Positions 1 through 9,109 of a stretch of 63,136 nt of DNA are shown one piece after another. Source of the DNA: Flavobacterium gawalongense. GTDB lineage: Bacteria > Bacteroidota > Bacteroidia > Flavobacteriales > Flavobacteriaceae. The translations under genes and the position numbers were made by a program. The stretch is taken from the NCBI RefSeq assembly GCF_007097265.1, contig NZ_VJZP01000025.1, positions 1 to 63,136 on the forward strand, in the 5' to 3' direction. Position 1 is the first letter of the stretch. Every line of letters begins with the position of its first letter. The notes under the pieces are model-generated. The model searched no databases. It saw only the letters and a program-made list of their open reading frames with translations, and was not told where the DNA came from.

Positions 1-182
1 CAAAGATTATTGAAAAAATGACTTGTTTAACAAATAATTAACCTTTATTGCCGTTCAATCCTGCAAGTTGGGTTAAGTCTTCTTATTTTTCTGTAAAAAG
101 TATATTTCTATGCTAATTAGGTTTTATAATCGATTCAAAAATTGAATAAAAACTCTTAATATTTTTTTGCTAATTTTGCCAA

Positions 183-956
183 ATGATTAAAGTAATTATT
201 ATTGGTTCTGGAAATGTAGCACAACATTTGATTGCGGCATTTCAAAATTCCCAAAATCTGGGAACAGAAATCGAATTGGTTCAAGTTTTTTCAAGACAAA
301 TAGGAAGTGTCTCTCACCTACTCGATTTAGATCATATTACAAATGATTTTGATACTTTGACAGAAGCTGATTTGTATATTATTGCAGTTTCAGATGATGC
401 AATTGCTGCCATTTCCTCGAAACTTCCGTTCAAAAATCGTTTGGTGGTTCATACTTCCGGAAGCGTTCCTTTGAATGCCTTGGATGACAATAATCGAAAA
501 GGAGTTTTCTATCCTTTGCAAACCTTTACCAAAAACAAAGCTGTTGATTTTAAAATCATTCCAATTTGTTTAGAAAGCGAAAATGCCACCGATTTTCAAT
601 TATTGGAAAAAGTGGCTAAAGCAATTTCTGATAAGATTTTTGCCATCAATTCAGAACAACGGAAAGCATTACATGTTGCAGCGGTTTTTGTCAATAATTT
701 CGTAAATCATTTGTACCAAATAGGAAACGAAATTTGCCAGGAACATCAGGTTCCTTTTGAAATTCTAAAACCTTTGATTTCAGAAACCACTCAAAAAATT
801 ATGGTACTTTCGCCTTCAGCAGCACAAACAGGACCAGCAAAACGCAATGATATCAAGACTATTCAAGCGCATGAAGCCTTTTTATCCAATGAAGATCATT
901 TAAAAATTTATAAAACACTAACACAATCTATACAGCATAATGGCAAAAAGTTATAA
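183..956 (+). CDS. Rossmann-like / DUF2520 domain protein
   Basis: This 257-aa protein has an N-terminal nucleotide-binding glycine motif (GSGNVAQHL, residues 8-16) of a Rossmann fold related to F420/NADP-dependent oxidoreductases. Its C-terminal half matches the DUF2520 helical domain. The substrate is unknown. A TAATTTTG -7 promoter element lies at 171-178, only about 5 bases before the ATG, so the transcript has almost no leader. The 3' end overlaps the KdsC-like gene by 17 nt, so the two are probably translated together. This order (DUF2520, KdsC-like, UbiA-like, Maf) is familiar from Flavobacteriaceae. The family call is strong; the function is not known. Confidence 0.9.
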   Translation: MIKVIIIGSGNVAQHLIAAFQNSQNLGTEIELVQVFSRQIGSVSHLLDLDHITNDFDTLTEADLYIIAVSDDAIAAISSKLPFKNRLVVHTSGSVPLNALDDNNRKGVFYPLQTFTKNKAVDFKIIPICLESENATDFQLLEKVAKAISDKIFAINSEQRKALHVAAVFVNNFVNHLYQIGNEICQEHQVPFEILKPLISETTQKIMVLSPSAAQTGPAKRNDIKTIQAHEAFLSNEDHLKIYKTLTQSIQHNGKKL

Positions 957-1467
957 AGAAATAATGAACGACATCACCACTTTTATTTTTGATGTTGATG
1001 GCGTACTTACCGATAGCTCCGTTTTTGTAACCAATGAAGGAGAAATTCTGCGAACTATGAATATTCGTGATGGTTATGCCATGAAAGCTGCAGTAGAAAG
1101 CGGTTATAATGTTTGCATCATTTCAGGTGGAAGCAACGAAGGCGTTCGAGTTAGATTAAGAAATCTGGGAATTACTGACATCCATTTAGGCACACCGAAC
1201 AAAGTGGAAACCTTTGATGAATATACTGATGTGTACCAAATAAATCCTGAGCATGTTTTGTACATGGGCGATGATATTCCGGATTATCACGTCATGAAAT
1301 TAGTGGGATTACCTGCTTGTCCGCAAGATGCCAGCCCCGAAATTAAAGCCATTTCAAGATATATTTCACATAAAAACGGAGGGAAAGGTGCTGCGCGTGA
1401 TGTAATTGAACAGGTAATGAAAGCACAAGGAAAATGGATGGCATATTTTGACGGGAAACACGATTGA
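940..1467 (+). CDS. kdsC: KdsC-like HAD phosphatase (3-deoxy-D-manno-octulosonate 8-phosphate phosphatase family)
   Basis: The 175-aa protein is the length expected for the KdsC/YrbI family. The HAD nucleophile motif FDVDGVLTDS (about residues 17-26) is followed by a conserved IISGG segment and by GDDIPD near residue 111, which supplies the acidic Mg ligands. KdsC removes phosphate from KDO-8-phosphate in LPS inner-core synthesis in the cytoplasm. I keep the start at 940, overlapping the upstream gene by 17 nt, because the leading MAKSYKEI looks like the usual N-terminus of relatives. An internal ATG at 964 is the alternative. Other C0-type HAD phosphatases cannot be excluded. Confidence 0.85.
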   Translation: MAKSYKEIMNDITTFIFDVDGVLTDSSVFVTNEGEILRTMNIRDGYAMKAAVESGYNVCIISGGSNEGVRVRLRNLGITDIHLGTPNKVETFDEYTDVYQINPEHVLYMGDDIPDYHVMKLVGLPACPQDASPEIKAISRYISHKNGGKGAARDVIEQVMKAQGKWMAYFDGKHD

Positions 1468-1634
1468 TTAGTAATCAGTGGTCAGTTTTTTAGTAATCAG
1501 TTGCAATGATTAATAAAAAGTAATTTATTTCAATTTTTTCTGAACACTGAATTTTATATGAACAATAAAAACTGACCACTGAATACTAGCTCCTCCTATC
1601 TGAACACTAAAAAACTGAATACTGAACACTAAAT
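1468..1634. repeat. Intergenic repeat of CTGAACACTGAA / AATCAGTGGTCAGT type
   Basis: This gap has no plausible gene. It is made of short related units: AATCAGTGGTCAGT near 1475, its inverse ACTGACCACTGAATACT near 1570, and CTGAACACTGAA and CTGAATACTGAACACT near 1540 and 1612. The first and third can pair. The same CTGAACACTGAACACT unit appears just before the end of tcdA at about 16440. It looks like a dispersed non-coding repeat family of the genome. Confidence 0.6.
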
Positions 1635-2546
1635 ATGAAGTTCCTAAAACTCATTCGATACCACAACCTGCTCATACTTGCTTTTATGCAACTTATTTTC
1701 AGGTACGGATTTTTTAAATTTCAGAATATTCCATTGGCATTAAATGACTGGCAATATGGATTATTGGTATTATCGACAGTATTACTTGCAGCGGGAGGTT
1801 ATGTTATTAATAATATTTTTGACCAAAATACGGATAACATCAATAAACCCAACAACGTAATTGTAGGCAAAACCATTTCAGAAGCTAAGGCTTATAATCT
1901 ATATATTGGACTTACTGTTTCTGGCGTGGCGATTGGTTTTTATTTATCGAATGTTATACTGAAACCTGGCTTTGCATCCATTTTTATCTTGATTGCCGCA
2001 ACACTTTATTTTTATGCTACAAGCCTAAAGCAAATGATGCTTATTGGGAATAGCATTGTTGCTTTATTGCTTTCTTTTAGTGTGATTATCATTGGAGTTT
2101 TTGATTTATATCCTGTAACATTTGAAGGCAATCAACAACAAATGGCTGTTGTTTTTTCAATCCTTTTAGATTATGCGCTGTTTACTTTCATCCTTAATTT
2201 TATTAGGGAAATAGTAAAAGACTTAGAGGATGTAAATGGCGATTACAATCAAGGAATGAATACATTACCTATTGCCATAGGAATTAACAGAACCTCAAAA
2301 ATAGTTTTTGGATTAAGTTTTATTCCAGTTTTGGCGATTCTTTTTTACATAAACAATTATCTTTTCCAACTGCAGTTTGCAACAATATATTTATTGCTGT
2401 TTGTATTGGGACCGCTTCTTTTTTTTACTTTGAAAATTTGGACTGCAAAAACTAAAAATGACTTTCACAAATTGAGCTTACTTCTTAAATGGATTCTTCT
2501 TTTCGGGATTATATCTATTGTTGTTATTACTATAAATATGAAATGA
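1635..2546 (+). CDS. UbiA-family prenyltransferase (geranylgeranylglycerol-phosphate geranylgeranyltransferase-like)
   Basis: A 303-aa, very hydrophobic protein with about eight or nine membrane helices. Two Asp-rich prenyl-diphosphate and Mg sites are visible: NNIFDQNTDNINKP (about residues 58-71) and REIVKDLEDVNGD (about 190-202), as in UbiA enzymes. Flavobacterial relatives are usually named geranylgeranylglycerol-phosphate geranylgeranyltransferase, but the acceptor is unproven here; a quinone or other lipid acceptor is possible. It lies between the KdsC-like and Maf genes on the same strand. Its ATG follows a repeat-filled gap, so it may be transcribed partly from its own promoter. Confidence 0.85.
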   Translation: MKFLKLIRYHNLLILAFMQLIFRYGFFKFQNIPLALNDWQYGLLVLSTVLLAAGGYVINNIFDQNTDNINKPNNVIVGKTISEAKAYNLYIGLTVSGVAIGFYLSNVILKPGFASIFILIAATLYFYATSLKQMMLIGNSIVALLLSFSVIIIGVFDLYPVTFEGNQQQMAVVFSILLDYALFTFILNFIREIVKDLEDVNGDYNQGMNTLPIAIGINRTSKIVFGLSFIPVLAILFYINNYLFQLQFATIYLLLFVLGPLLFFTLKIWTAKTKNDFHKLSLLLKWILLFGIISIVVITINMK

Positions 2547-2638
2547 GCACAACGGAAATCTGTTATAAACAAAAGAAGAGGTTTAAAGCGAATTGTATAT
2601 GCCCCTTAAAAAAAATAAAAATCTACATATAAAACATA

Positions 2639-3223
2639 ATGCTTAGAAATAAATTAAAAAAATACAAACTGATTCTAGCTTCGGGTTCTCCAAGACGTCA
2701 GCAGTTCTTCAAAGATTTAGATTTGGACTTTGAAATTAGGCTAAAAGAAATTGAAGAAGTTTATCCTCCGGAATTAGAAGCTGCAGAAATCACTAATTAT
2801 CTGGCTGAATTGAAAGCCAATGCTTTTGAAGGGGAATTGCAAACCAATGAAATCCTTATCACAAGCGACACTATTGTTTGGCATAATAATAAGGCTTTAG
2901 GTAAGCCAAAAGACGAACAAGATGCCTTTGAAATCTTGAAATCATTGTCAAACACCACACATGAAGTGATAACTTCCGTTTGTTTTAAAACCAATGAAAA
3001 AACAGCACTACTTCACGAAATAACTAAAGTTACTTTCAATGAATTAAGCGACGAATCCATTCGTTATTATTTAGAAAATTACAAACCTTATGATAAAGCG
3101 GGCGCCTATGGAATCCAAGAATGGATAGGTTTTATAGGTGTTTCAAAAATTGAAGGTTCGTATGCAAATGTGATGGGAATGCCTACGGATAAAGTTTACG
3201 AATATTTAAGTAAATTAGCTTAA
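2639..3223 (+). CDS. maf: Maf family nucleoside triphosphate pyrophosphatase
   Basis: This 194-aa protein has the Maf/YhdE fold signatures: LILASGSPRR (about residues 11-20), a central SDTIVW catalytic segment (about 80-85), and GKPKDE shortly after. Maf proteins hydrolyse dTTP/UTP or modified pyrimidine nucleotides to monophosphates and are linked to septation arrest. It ends 7 nt before the MscS-like gene on the same strand, consistent with one transcript. Confidence 0.93.
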   Translation: MLRNKLKKYKLILASGSPRRQQFFKDLDLDFEIRLKEIEEVYPPELEAAEITNYLAELKANAFEGELQTNEILITSDTIVWHNNKALGKPKDEQDAFEILKSLSNTTHEVITSVCFKTNEKTALLHEITKVTFNELSDESIRYYLENYKPYDKAGAYGIQEWIGFIGVSKIEGSYANVMGMPTDKVYEYLSKLA

Positions 3224-3230
3224 TTAAATT

Positions 3231-3767
3231 ATGGATATGGCTTTCTTTAACGAATATACAAAAGAATTAATTGCAACCGGAATTCTGTTCATTTTGTTGA
3301 TTTTATTACGAATTATTTCTACAAAATTGGTAAGACGGTATGCTAAATCGAGTCATAGTATTGAACACCGGACCAATTTAGTGATCAAATACATTCATTT
3401 GTTTATTAATATTCTGGTAGTAACTGCCTTAATAATAATTTGGGGAGTTCAGACTAAAGATATTTTTATTGCGCTTTCCTCTATTACAACTGTTGTAGGT
3501 GTTGCCATGTTTGCCCAATGGTCCATTTTGAGTAACATCACATCCGGTATTATTTTGTTTTTTTCTTTTCCGTTTAAAATTGGTGATGTAATAAAGATTC
3601 ATGACAAAGATTTTCCTATTGAAGCCGAAATTGAAGATATTGGTGCTTTTCATGTGTACTTAAAAACCAATGATGGGGAAAAGATTATTTATCCTAATAA
3701 CTTACTTTTACAAAAAGGAATTTCAATTATGAAAAATCATTTTGATGACAAAGAATTCGTGGATTAA
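3231..3767 (+). CDS. Small MscS-family mechanosensitive channel domain protein
   Basis: At 178 aa this is a short MscS-type protein. It has about three N-terminal membrane segments (residues ~10-30, ~52-72, ~75-110), the last being the pore-helix-like stretch VGVAMFAQWSILSNITSG. A small beta domain follows (IGDVIKIHD, about 119-127), ending with YPNNLL. The large C-terminal cage of E. coli MscS is missing. The family usually protects against hypo-osmotic shock. Start is the ATG 7 nt after maf. Confidence 0.88.
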   Translation: MDMAFFNEYTKELIATGILFILLILLRIISTKLVRRYAKSSHSIEHRTNLVIKYIHLFINILVVTALIIIWGVQTKDIFIALSSITTVVGVAMFAQWSILSNITSGIILFFSFPFKIGDVIKIHDKDFPIEAEIEDIGAFHVYLKTNDGEKIIYPNNLLLQKGISIMKNHFDDKEFVD

Positions 3768-3942
3768 TCTTAACTTTATAAAGACTTAATTTTCAATTTA
3801 TTCCATTTACAAGTCACTAAACTAAAAGTGATAATTATACAACTATTGATAAAAAATATATAATACTTTAGAATTTTTATTACATCATATTTGCTTGTTA
3901 AACTTAGAAATAATTCCAATTGATTTTAAAAACAAAAAAGAT

Positions 3943-5142
3943 ATGAATGACATCTTAAAATTTCCATTTTATGCTAAATTAACTCTAGTTCTATTGAGTT
4001 TAATGGCTATTATCTTTATTTTTTATATTGGTCAAGACATATTGATTCCTGTAATGATGTCGTTTTTATTTGCGATATTATTGTATCCTATCGTTCAGTT
4101 TTTTAAATCAAAACTTTATTTTCCACATGTTTTGGCGGTAATGATAACGGTACTTTTATTTGTATTAATTTTTATTGGACTTTTTGTATTTCTATCCTTT
4201 CAGATTAGTGATTTTACAGATGATTTTGATAAAATTGAAAAAAACATCAACATTCATCTCCGCAATATTCAAGGATTTATCAGAGACAATTTTCATTTAA
4301 GTTCAAGAGAACAAAAACAATATATCGATACTGCCACTGAAGATTCAATGGAAAAAGGAAAAGAGATGATCGGCACTACTTTAATGTCGTTTACTGACAC
4401 CTTGATGAATTTGATTTTAATACCTATTTATACTTTTTTAATTCTTTTATACAGAACTCATTTTTTGCTGTTTTTATCCAAATTATTCAAAAAAGAGAAC
4501 CATGAACAGTTAAAAAATATATTAACCCATATTAGAGTAGCCATCAACAGTTATATCGTGGGTTTAATTATTGAAATGATTTTAGTTTCAACAATGACAA
4601 CGCTTGGATTTATGCTTATCGGTGTAAAATATGCTATTTTGTTGGGAATTATTACAGGAATTTTAAATCTGATTCCTTACATCGGAATACTATTTGCCGG
4701 AGTTTTAAGCATCGTTGCTTCGCTTACGGGTTCTCCTGATTTATCAATAATTCTTGGTGTAATTGTGATTACTGTCGTAGTTCAGTTAATTGATAATAAC
4801 ATTCTAGTTCCTATGATTGTGAGCTCCAAAGTAGAAATAAATGCATTTGTATCTATTGTTGGAATCATTATAGGGGGAGCAATTGCGGGAGTTTCCGGTA
4901 TGTTTTTGGCGCTTCCAATTCTTGCCATACTAAAAGTGATTTTTGACAGAATAGAATCATTAGAACCTTGGGGTTACTTGATGGGGGATCATTTACCAAA
5001 AACGTATACTTGGCATAATATTAAATTACCACTGTTTGATTCAGATATATCGTCAAAAAAAACCATAATTAAAACGGATATTATAGTTCCCACATTTACG
5101 GAAACAACTACAGAATCTGATGTAAATCGGACTGAAAATTAA
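3943..5142 (+). CDS. AI-2E family transporter (PerM/TqsA-like permease)
   Basis: A 399-aa polytopic protein with paired N-terminal helices (about residues 10-60), a periplasmic or cytosolic helical stretch rich in charged residues (~85-145), and a C-terminal membrane block containing LNLIPYIGILFAG and a Gly-rich end (IGGAIAGVSGMFLALPILA). These are hallmarks of the AI-2E/UPF0118 family, whose members export varied substrates or act as antiporters. I chose the ATG at 3943 because the open frame before it begins with TTG at 3895 and adds 16 non-membrane residues. The substrate is unknown. Confidence 0.88.
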   Translation: MNDILKFPFYAKLTLVLLSLMAIIFIFYIGQDILIPVMMSFLFAILLYPIVQFFKSKLYFPHVLAVMITVLLFVLIFIGLFVFLSFQISDFTDDFDKIEKNINIHLRNIQGFIRDNFHLSSREQKQYIDTATEDSMEKGKEMIGTTLMSFTDTLMNLILIPIYTFLILLYRTHFLLFLSKLFKKENHEQLKNILTHIRVAINSYIVGLIIEMILVSTMTTLGFMLIGVKYAILLGIITGILNLIPYIGILFAGVLSIVASLTGSPDLSIILGVIVITVVVQLIDNNILVPMIVSSKVEINAFVSIVGIIIGGAIAGVSGMFLALPILAILKVIFDRIESLEPWGYLMGDHLPKTYTWHNIKLPLFDSDISSKKTIIKTDIIVPTFTETTTESDVNRTEN

Positions 5143-5185
5143 GCGCTTAAAATTTCAAAATCTATTTAAAATTAATTTTTTTAAG

Positions 5186-7006
5186 ATGCTCCAAAACCAA
5201 AAACTGATTTTAATCTTATTACTGCTCAGTTACTGTCAGATTTCTTTTTCGCAGGTAGACAAACCAAAAAAAGATTCTTCCGAAGTATACAGAGATATTC
5301 AAACCTATTCAAAAAAGAGGAAATTTACTACCGTATTACATCAGTTAATTTTTAGACCTGTGAATTTAAAAGTTAAAAAGAAAAAAGTGGTTCAAAAAAA
5401 ATACCTCGCTTTTGAAGGTAGAACTATCAGAAACATCAATATTATTACGCTCGACCCTTTTGGATATTCAGAAATTGATTCTACAAAAGAACCAAGAAAT
5501 TGGGCGGAAAGAAGTGGGAATAGAATACACATTAAAACCAATAGACTGGCCATTCAGAATTTATTACTCATAAGAAAAAATGAACCGCTGGATTCTTTAT
5601 TGGTAAAAGAATCTGAACGTTTAATAAGAACGCAGCGTTATATAAGCAGGGTTAATGTATTACCGCAGTTAATTGAAAACAATCCGGATTCAGTAGATGT
5701 TTTCATTCGTGTGCTTGATTCGTGGAGTATTATTCCAAAAGGTTCTATTTCAAACTCTAGAACATCTATTGAATTGAAAGAGCGTAACTTTATGGGTTCC
5801 GGTCATGAATTTGATACTGAATATAAAACCAGATTCAACGATGGGAAAAGCGCCTATAAATTCGCCTACGGTATTCCCAACATCAAAAATACATTCATAA
5901 AAACAATATTAAGTTATCATATTGATTTAGACGGTTATTATGGGAAAAGTGTAACTATTGACCGTCCTTTTTATTCCCCTTTTGCTAAATGGGCGGGCGG
6001 AATTTACGTCGATCAACAATTTAGAAAAGATACGCTTCAGGATACCAATTTGATATATGCCAAACAAAATTTTAAATACAATTCACAAGATTTATGGGTA
6101 GGCCAAGCTTTTCGATTATTTAAAGGAAATACTGAGGGAGACAGAACTACAAATCTAATTTTATCCGGTAGGTTTTTAAATATAAAATACATTGAAAGTC
6201 CTACTGCCGTATATGATCCAATTGATTTCTATTCTGATGAAAAATTTTTACTTTTCGGGATTGGTGTTACTTCAAGAAAATTTATTGAAGACAAATATAT
6301 TTTTAAAAATGGAATTATAGAGGATGTACCCATTGGGAAAATTTATGGAATTACGGGAGGTTATCAACATAAAAATAACAGTGATCGTTATTATTTGGGT
6401 GGTAGAGCTGCATTTGGAAATTTTTATAAATGGGGATTTTTAAGCGCCAATTTTGAATTAGGTTCCTTTTTTGATAAATCGATTACAAACCAGACCGCTT
6501 TTTCTTTTCAGGCAAATTATTTTACTAATTTAATTGATATTGGAAAATGGAAATTAAGACAATTTATTAAGCCACAATTCCTTTTGGGTATAAACCGTTT
6601 AAATTCTATTGGAGATCGGCTTACAATTAATGAAAATTATGGAATCTCTGGTTTTAATAGTGCAGAACATGGTACCCAAAAAGCGGTGTTGACACTACAA
6701 ACTCAGGCCTATGCACCATGGAATCTTTGGGGATTTAGATTGAATCCCTATTTTAACTATTCAATCGCTATGCTGGGAAATACCGAAAAAAGATTGGGTG
6801 AAAATAAAGCATATTCTAAAATTGGTATCGGATTTATTATAAATAATGATTATTTGGTATTTAGTTCTTTTCAAATATCTCTTTCCTATTACCCTTCAAT
6901 TCCCCGTGATGGCGAAAATGTTTTCAAAACCAATTCTTTTGAAACCACGGATTTTGGCTTTCAGGATTTTGAATTGGCGAAGCCACGGACGGTTATTTTT
7001 AAATAA
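5186..7006 (+). CDS. Omp85/BamA-like outer membrane protein with POTRA-type N-terminus
   Basis: The 606-aa protein starts with a signal peptide ending near SQISFSQ (about residue 23). The region ~75-190 (GRTIRNINIITLDPFG ... VDVFIRVLDSWSIIP) looks like a POTRA-type repeat, and the rest is aromatic-rich alternating beta sequence typical of an outer-membrane barrel. It is too short to be BamA itself and resembles the accessory Omp85-like hypothetical proteins common in Bacteroidota. It is likely in the outer membrane, assembling or translocating something unknown. It is 43 nt after the AI-2E permease, possibly cotranscribed. Confidence 0.75.
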   Translation: MLQNQKLILILLLLSYCQISFSQVDKPKKDSSEVYRDIQTYSKKRKFTTVLHQLIFRPVNLKVKKKKVVQKKYLAFEGRTIRNINIITLDPFGYSEIDSTKEPRNWAERSGNRIHIKTNRLAIQNLLLIRKNEPLDSLLVKESERLIRTQRYISRVNVLPQLIENNPDSVDVFIRVLDSWSIIPKGSISNSRTSIELKERNFMGSGHEFDTEYKTRFNDGKSAYKFAYGIPNIKNTFIKTILSYHIDLDGYYGKSVTIDRPFYSPFAKWAGGIYVDQQFRKDTLQDTNLIYAKQNFKYNSQDLWVGQAFRLFKGNTEGDRTTNLILSGRFLNIKYIESPTAVYDPIDFYSDEKFLLFGIGVTSRKFIEDKYIFKNGIIEDVPIGKIYGITGGYQHKNNSDRYYLGGRAAFGNFYKWGFLSANFELGSFFDKSITNQTAFSFQANYFTNLIDIGKWKLRQFIKPQFLLGINRLNSIGDRLTINENYGISGFNSAEHGTQKAVLTLQTQAYAPWNLWGFRLNPYFNYSIAMLGNTEKRLGENKAYSKIGIGFIINNDYLVFSSFQISLSYYPSIPRDGENVFKTNSFETTDFGFQDFELAKPRTVIFK

Positions 7007-7175
7007 AAAAAATAAATTTAAACATCTAGTTTAAAACGGATTATAATAAATTCAATCTGTTTTATATAAGGTGTGAATTATATAATTCTGAGCTATAATT
7101 GTATAAGTTACTAAATACAATAATGCTTTATCTTTACTCTAATAAAAATATTATTAACTAATACTAAAAAACAAG

Positions 7176-7493
7176 ATGAAAAAAGTTACCGCTTATTTAA
7201 TGATAATGGTATTGTCATTAAGTGTAATTCCAACCACAATTAGTGCTGCTGAAAAAAATCCAACTACAGTATCAAACAATCCTAAAGAAGTACCTGCAGA
7301 AGTTAAAGTTTTACTTTCTCGTTTAGATGAAATAAAAGCGATGGACAAATCTTCAATGAAATCTTCTGAGAAAAAAGCGCTTCGTAAAGAAGTTCGTGCT
7401 ATTAAATCTGAGCTAGCATCAACTGGAAATGGTGTTTATTTATCTGTTGGTGCAATTATCATTGTTATCCTTCTATTGATCCTTTTATTGTAA
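7176..7493 (+). CDS. Small secreted, C-terminally membrane-anchored protein, module gene A (copy 1)
   Basis: The 105-aa product has a signal peptide (about residues 1-24, ending ISAAEK), a charged helical middle rich in Lys, Ser and Glu (DEIKAMDKSSMKSSEKKALRK), and a very hydrophobic C-terminal helix (GAIIIVILLLILLL) ending at the last residue. It would be exported and held in the inner membrane by its tail. I do not recognise a named family. A near-identical paralog lies at 8439-8756. A TATCTTTA element at 7129-7136 may be the -7 box, matched by TATATTTA at 8394-8401 before the second copy. The gene ends in an intact terminator. Confidence 0.8.
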   Translation: MKKVTAYLMIMVLSLSVIPTTISAAEKNPTTVSNNPKEVPAEVKVLLSRLDEIKAMDKSSMKSSEKKALRKEVRAIKSELASTGNGVYLSVGAIIIVILLLILLL

Positions 7494-7514
7494 TCAGTTT
7501 CGAAAATAAAATTT

Positions 7515-7542
7515 AAAGAGAGGCTGGAATACTTCTCTTTTT
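7515..7542 (+). terminator. Intrinsic terminator after module gene A copy 1
   Basis: AAAGAGAGGCTGGAA is followed by TTCTCTTTTTT, a short hairpin with a T tract 22 nt past the stop. It shows the uninterrupted form of the terminator that carries an inserted element after the second copy. Confidence 0.65.
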
Positions 7543-7584
7543 TCATGAAAACTATGAGCCCAATTAAATGTTAATTATTCAAAT

Positions 7585-7599
7585 TGGCACAATTATTGG
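7585..7599 (+). promoter_or_regulatory. Sigma-54-like promoter of module gene B copy 1
   Basis: TGGCAC-N5-TTGG matches the -24/-12 sigma-54 consensus TGGCAC-N5-TTGC except for the last base. It lies about 65 nt before the ATG. The same arrangement (TGGCAT-N5-TTGG at 9028-9042, about 68 nt before the ATG) precedes the paralog, within surrounding sequence that has drifted. Confidence 0.5.
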
Positions 7600-7663
7600 C
7601 TATATATAAAAATATTGACATAAAGAGTTAATATTAAATAATTATTAATTAAATATTTGAAAA

Positions 7664-8146
7664 ATGAAAACATTAAAATTAATCGCCGTTGGTATAATTC
7701 TTTTAGTATCAAGTGCAATACAAGCTCAAGTTTCTGTAAATGTAAACATAGGTACACCACCATCATGGGGGCCTGTAGGATACTCTAACGTAGACTATTA
7801 TTATTTACCAGATATTGAAGCCTACTATGATATTAGGGCTACACAATTTATTTATTTTGGCGGAGGAAGATGGATACGATCTAGGTATTTACCTACACAG
7901 TATAGAAATTATAATTTATATAATGGATATAAAGTAGTACTAACCGATTATCATGGTTCAAGACCTTATAGTAACTTTAAAAATCATAAAGTAAAATATT
8001 ACAAAGGTTACCATGGAAAACCACAAAAATCTATAGGTTCAAATCGTAGTAATAACCATAAAGCATATAAAAATAATGGTAATAGTGGTAATGGAAAAGG
8101 AAATAATGGAAAAGGAAATAATGGCCATGGAAATGGAAAGCATTAA
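7664..8146 (+). CDS. Secreted Tyr-rich protein, module gene B (copy 1)
   Basis: A 160-aa exported protein. The signal peptide ends near IQAQVSV (residue ~22). A conserved core follows, with many Tyr/Gly/Arg residues (YYYLPDIEAYYDIRATQ, then FGGGRWIRSRYLP). The C-terminal 35 residues are a low-complexity tail of Gly, Asn, His and Lys (GNGKGNNGKGNNGHGNGKH). The core is shared with 9110-9628 while the tails differ. I do not know a named family. The basic, Gly/His-rich tail could bind metal, polysaccharide or surface, but this is a guess. It follows gene A and has its own sigma-54-like promoter. Confidence 0.8.
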   Translation: MKTLKLIAVGIILLVSSAIQAQVSVNVNIGTPPSWGPVGYSNVDYYYLPDIEAYYDIRATQFIYFGGGRWIRSRYLPTQYRNYNLYNGYKVVLTDYHGSRPYSNFKNHKVKYYKGYHGKPQKSIGSNRSNNHKAYKNNGNSGNGKGNNGKGNNGHGNGKH

Positions 8147-8163
8147 TACTTATTCCTCTAATT

Positions 8164-8203
8164 AAAAAAGAGAGAGTCCCAAAATTGGGACTCTCTCTTT
8201 TTT
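8164..8203 (+). terminator. Intrinsic terminator after module gene B copy 1
   Basis: A strong hairpin: AAAAAAGAGAGAGTCCC, a loop of about AAAATT, then GGGACTCTCTCTTTTTT. The stem sequence GAGAGAG...CCAAAATTGG is recognisable again around the element at 9671-9841, so this is the uninterrupted paralogous site. Confidence 0.85.
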
Positions 8204-8438
8204 AATACAAAACTCTGATAAAATGATTTGTAAGTGGTTTCGTTTATTCTAACTTTCCTCAGATTATTATTCAATTCCTTGAAATACAAATATTAGAATT
8301 TCAACTATTTCTCCATATACAATAACATTCTGTTTACTAGGTATCTATAAAAAAAATTATAAAAAAATCACAAAAATTTATTCTTATTATTCTTATATTT
8401 ACGGTAACAATAATGTTAAACTAAAAAACCACAACAAG

Positions 8439-8756
8439 ATGAAAAAAATCACCTTTTATTTAATGATGATGGTATTATCATTAACTGTTATTCCAACCAC
8501 AATCATTGCTGCTGAAAAAAATCCAATTACAGTAACAAGTAATACTAAAGAAGTTCCTGAAAATGTTAAAAAATTGCTTTCTCGTTTAGATGAAATAAAA
8601 GCAATGGACAAATCATCTATGAAATCCTCAGAGAAAAAAGCACTTCGTAAAGAAGTACGCGCTATTAACGCTGAGTTAAAATCTACCGGACACGGTATTT
8701 ATTTATCTGTTGGTGCTATTATCATTGTTATCCTTTTGTTGATTCTTTTAGTGTAA
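8439..8756 (+). CDS. Small secreted, C-terminally membrane-anchored protein, module gene A (copy 2)
   Basis: A 105-aa paralog of the product of 7176-7493. It has the same length, signal peptide (ending IIAAEK), the same DEIKAMDKSSMKSSEKKALRK helix, and the same C-terminal tail GAIIIVILLLILLV. Differences are concentrated in residues 28-45 and 80-90, so the helix and tail are the constrained parts. Its terminator region, unlike that of copy 1, is interrupted by a 160-bp inverted-repeat element. The function is unknown. Confidence 0.8.
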   Translation: MKKITFYLMMMVLSLTVIPTTIIAAEKNPITVTSNTKEVPENVKKLLSRLDEIKAMDKSSMKSSEKKALRKEVRAINAELKSTGHGIYLSVGAIIIVILLLILLV

Positions 8757-8792
8757 TAAAATTTTAAAATAAAAAAAAGAGAAGCTCGCTGG

Positions 8793-8964
8793 GAGGGCAC
8801 TGAAAAAGTCCTTAAAGAATTAGATTTCATTAAAAGAGTAGAAAAATAAGATTTTCTACTCTTTTTTTTTATCCTGAAAATGAAGCACTTAAGCAAAACT
8901 CGAATTTTCCTTAATCGCCTTAAAATGTCTAATTACTAAAAAGAGATACTTTTTCAGTGCCCTC
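8793..8964. mobile_element. MITE-like element copy 1, nested in the terminator of gene A copy 2
   Basis: The ends are a perfect 17-bp inverted repeat, GAGGGCACTGAAAAAGT (8793-8809) and its complement at 8948-8964. The interior has no ORF but holds a hairpin, AAAGAGTAGAAAAT / ATTTTCTACTCTTT with a T run (about 8834-8871), that itself looks like a terminator. The 160-bp core (8799-8958) recurs at 9677-9835 with about five differences. Flanks AAAAGAG and GCCTCTTTTTTT look like remains of the host terminator. No transposase is in the window, so this is a non-autonomous element at most. Confidence 0.75.
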
Positions 8965-9027
8965 GTCGTTGGCAGCCTCTTTTTTTTGGAAAGCAAAAAT
9001 CTTAATTAATTGTTAATTAATTTATAT

Positions 9028-9042
9028 TGGCATAGTTGTTGG
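9028..9042 (+). promoter_or_regulatory. Sigma-54-like promoter of module gene B copy 2
   Basis: TGGCAT-N5-TTGG, about 68 nt before the ATG at 9110, conserved in position with the site at 7585-7599. The last base deviates from the TTGC consensus in both copies. Confidence 0.45.
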
Positions 9043-9109
9043 CTTTATAAAAAAAGTATTGCCCTAAAGAGTAAATATAAAATTATTAAATCAATTAAAT
9101 ATTTGAAAA

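Noticed and set aside
8699..8896. Minus-strand ORF spanning the end of gene A copy 2
   Set aside because: It reads through the terminator and inverted-repeat element and has no protein-like pattern or conserved start.
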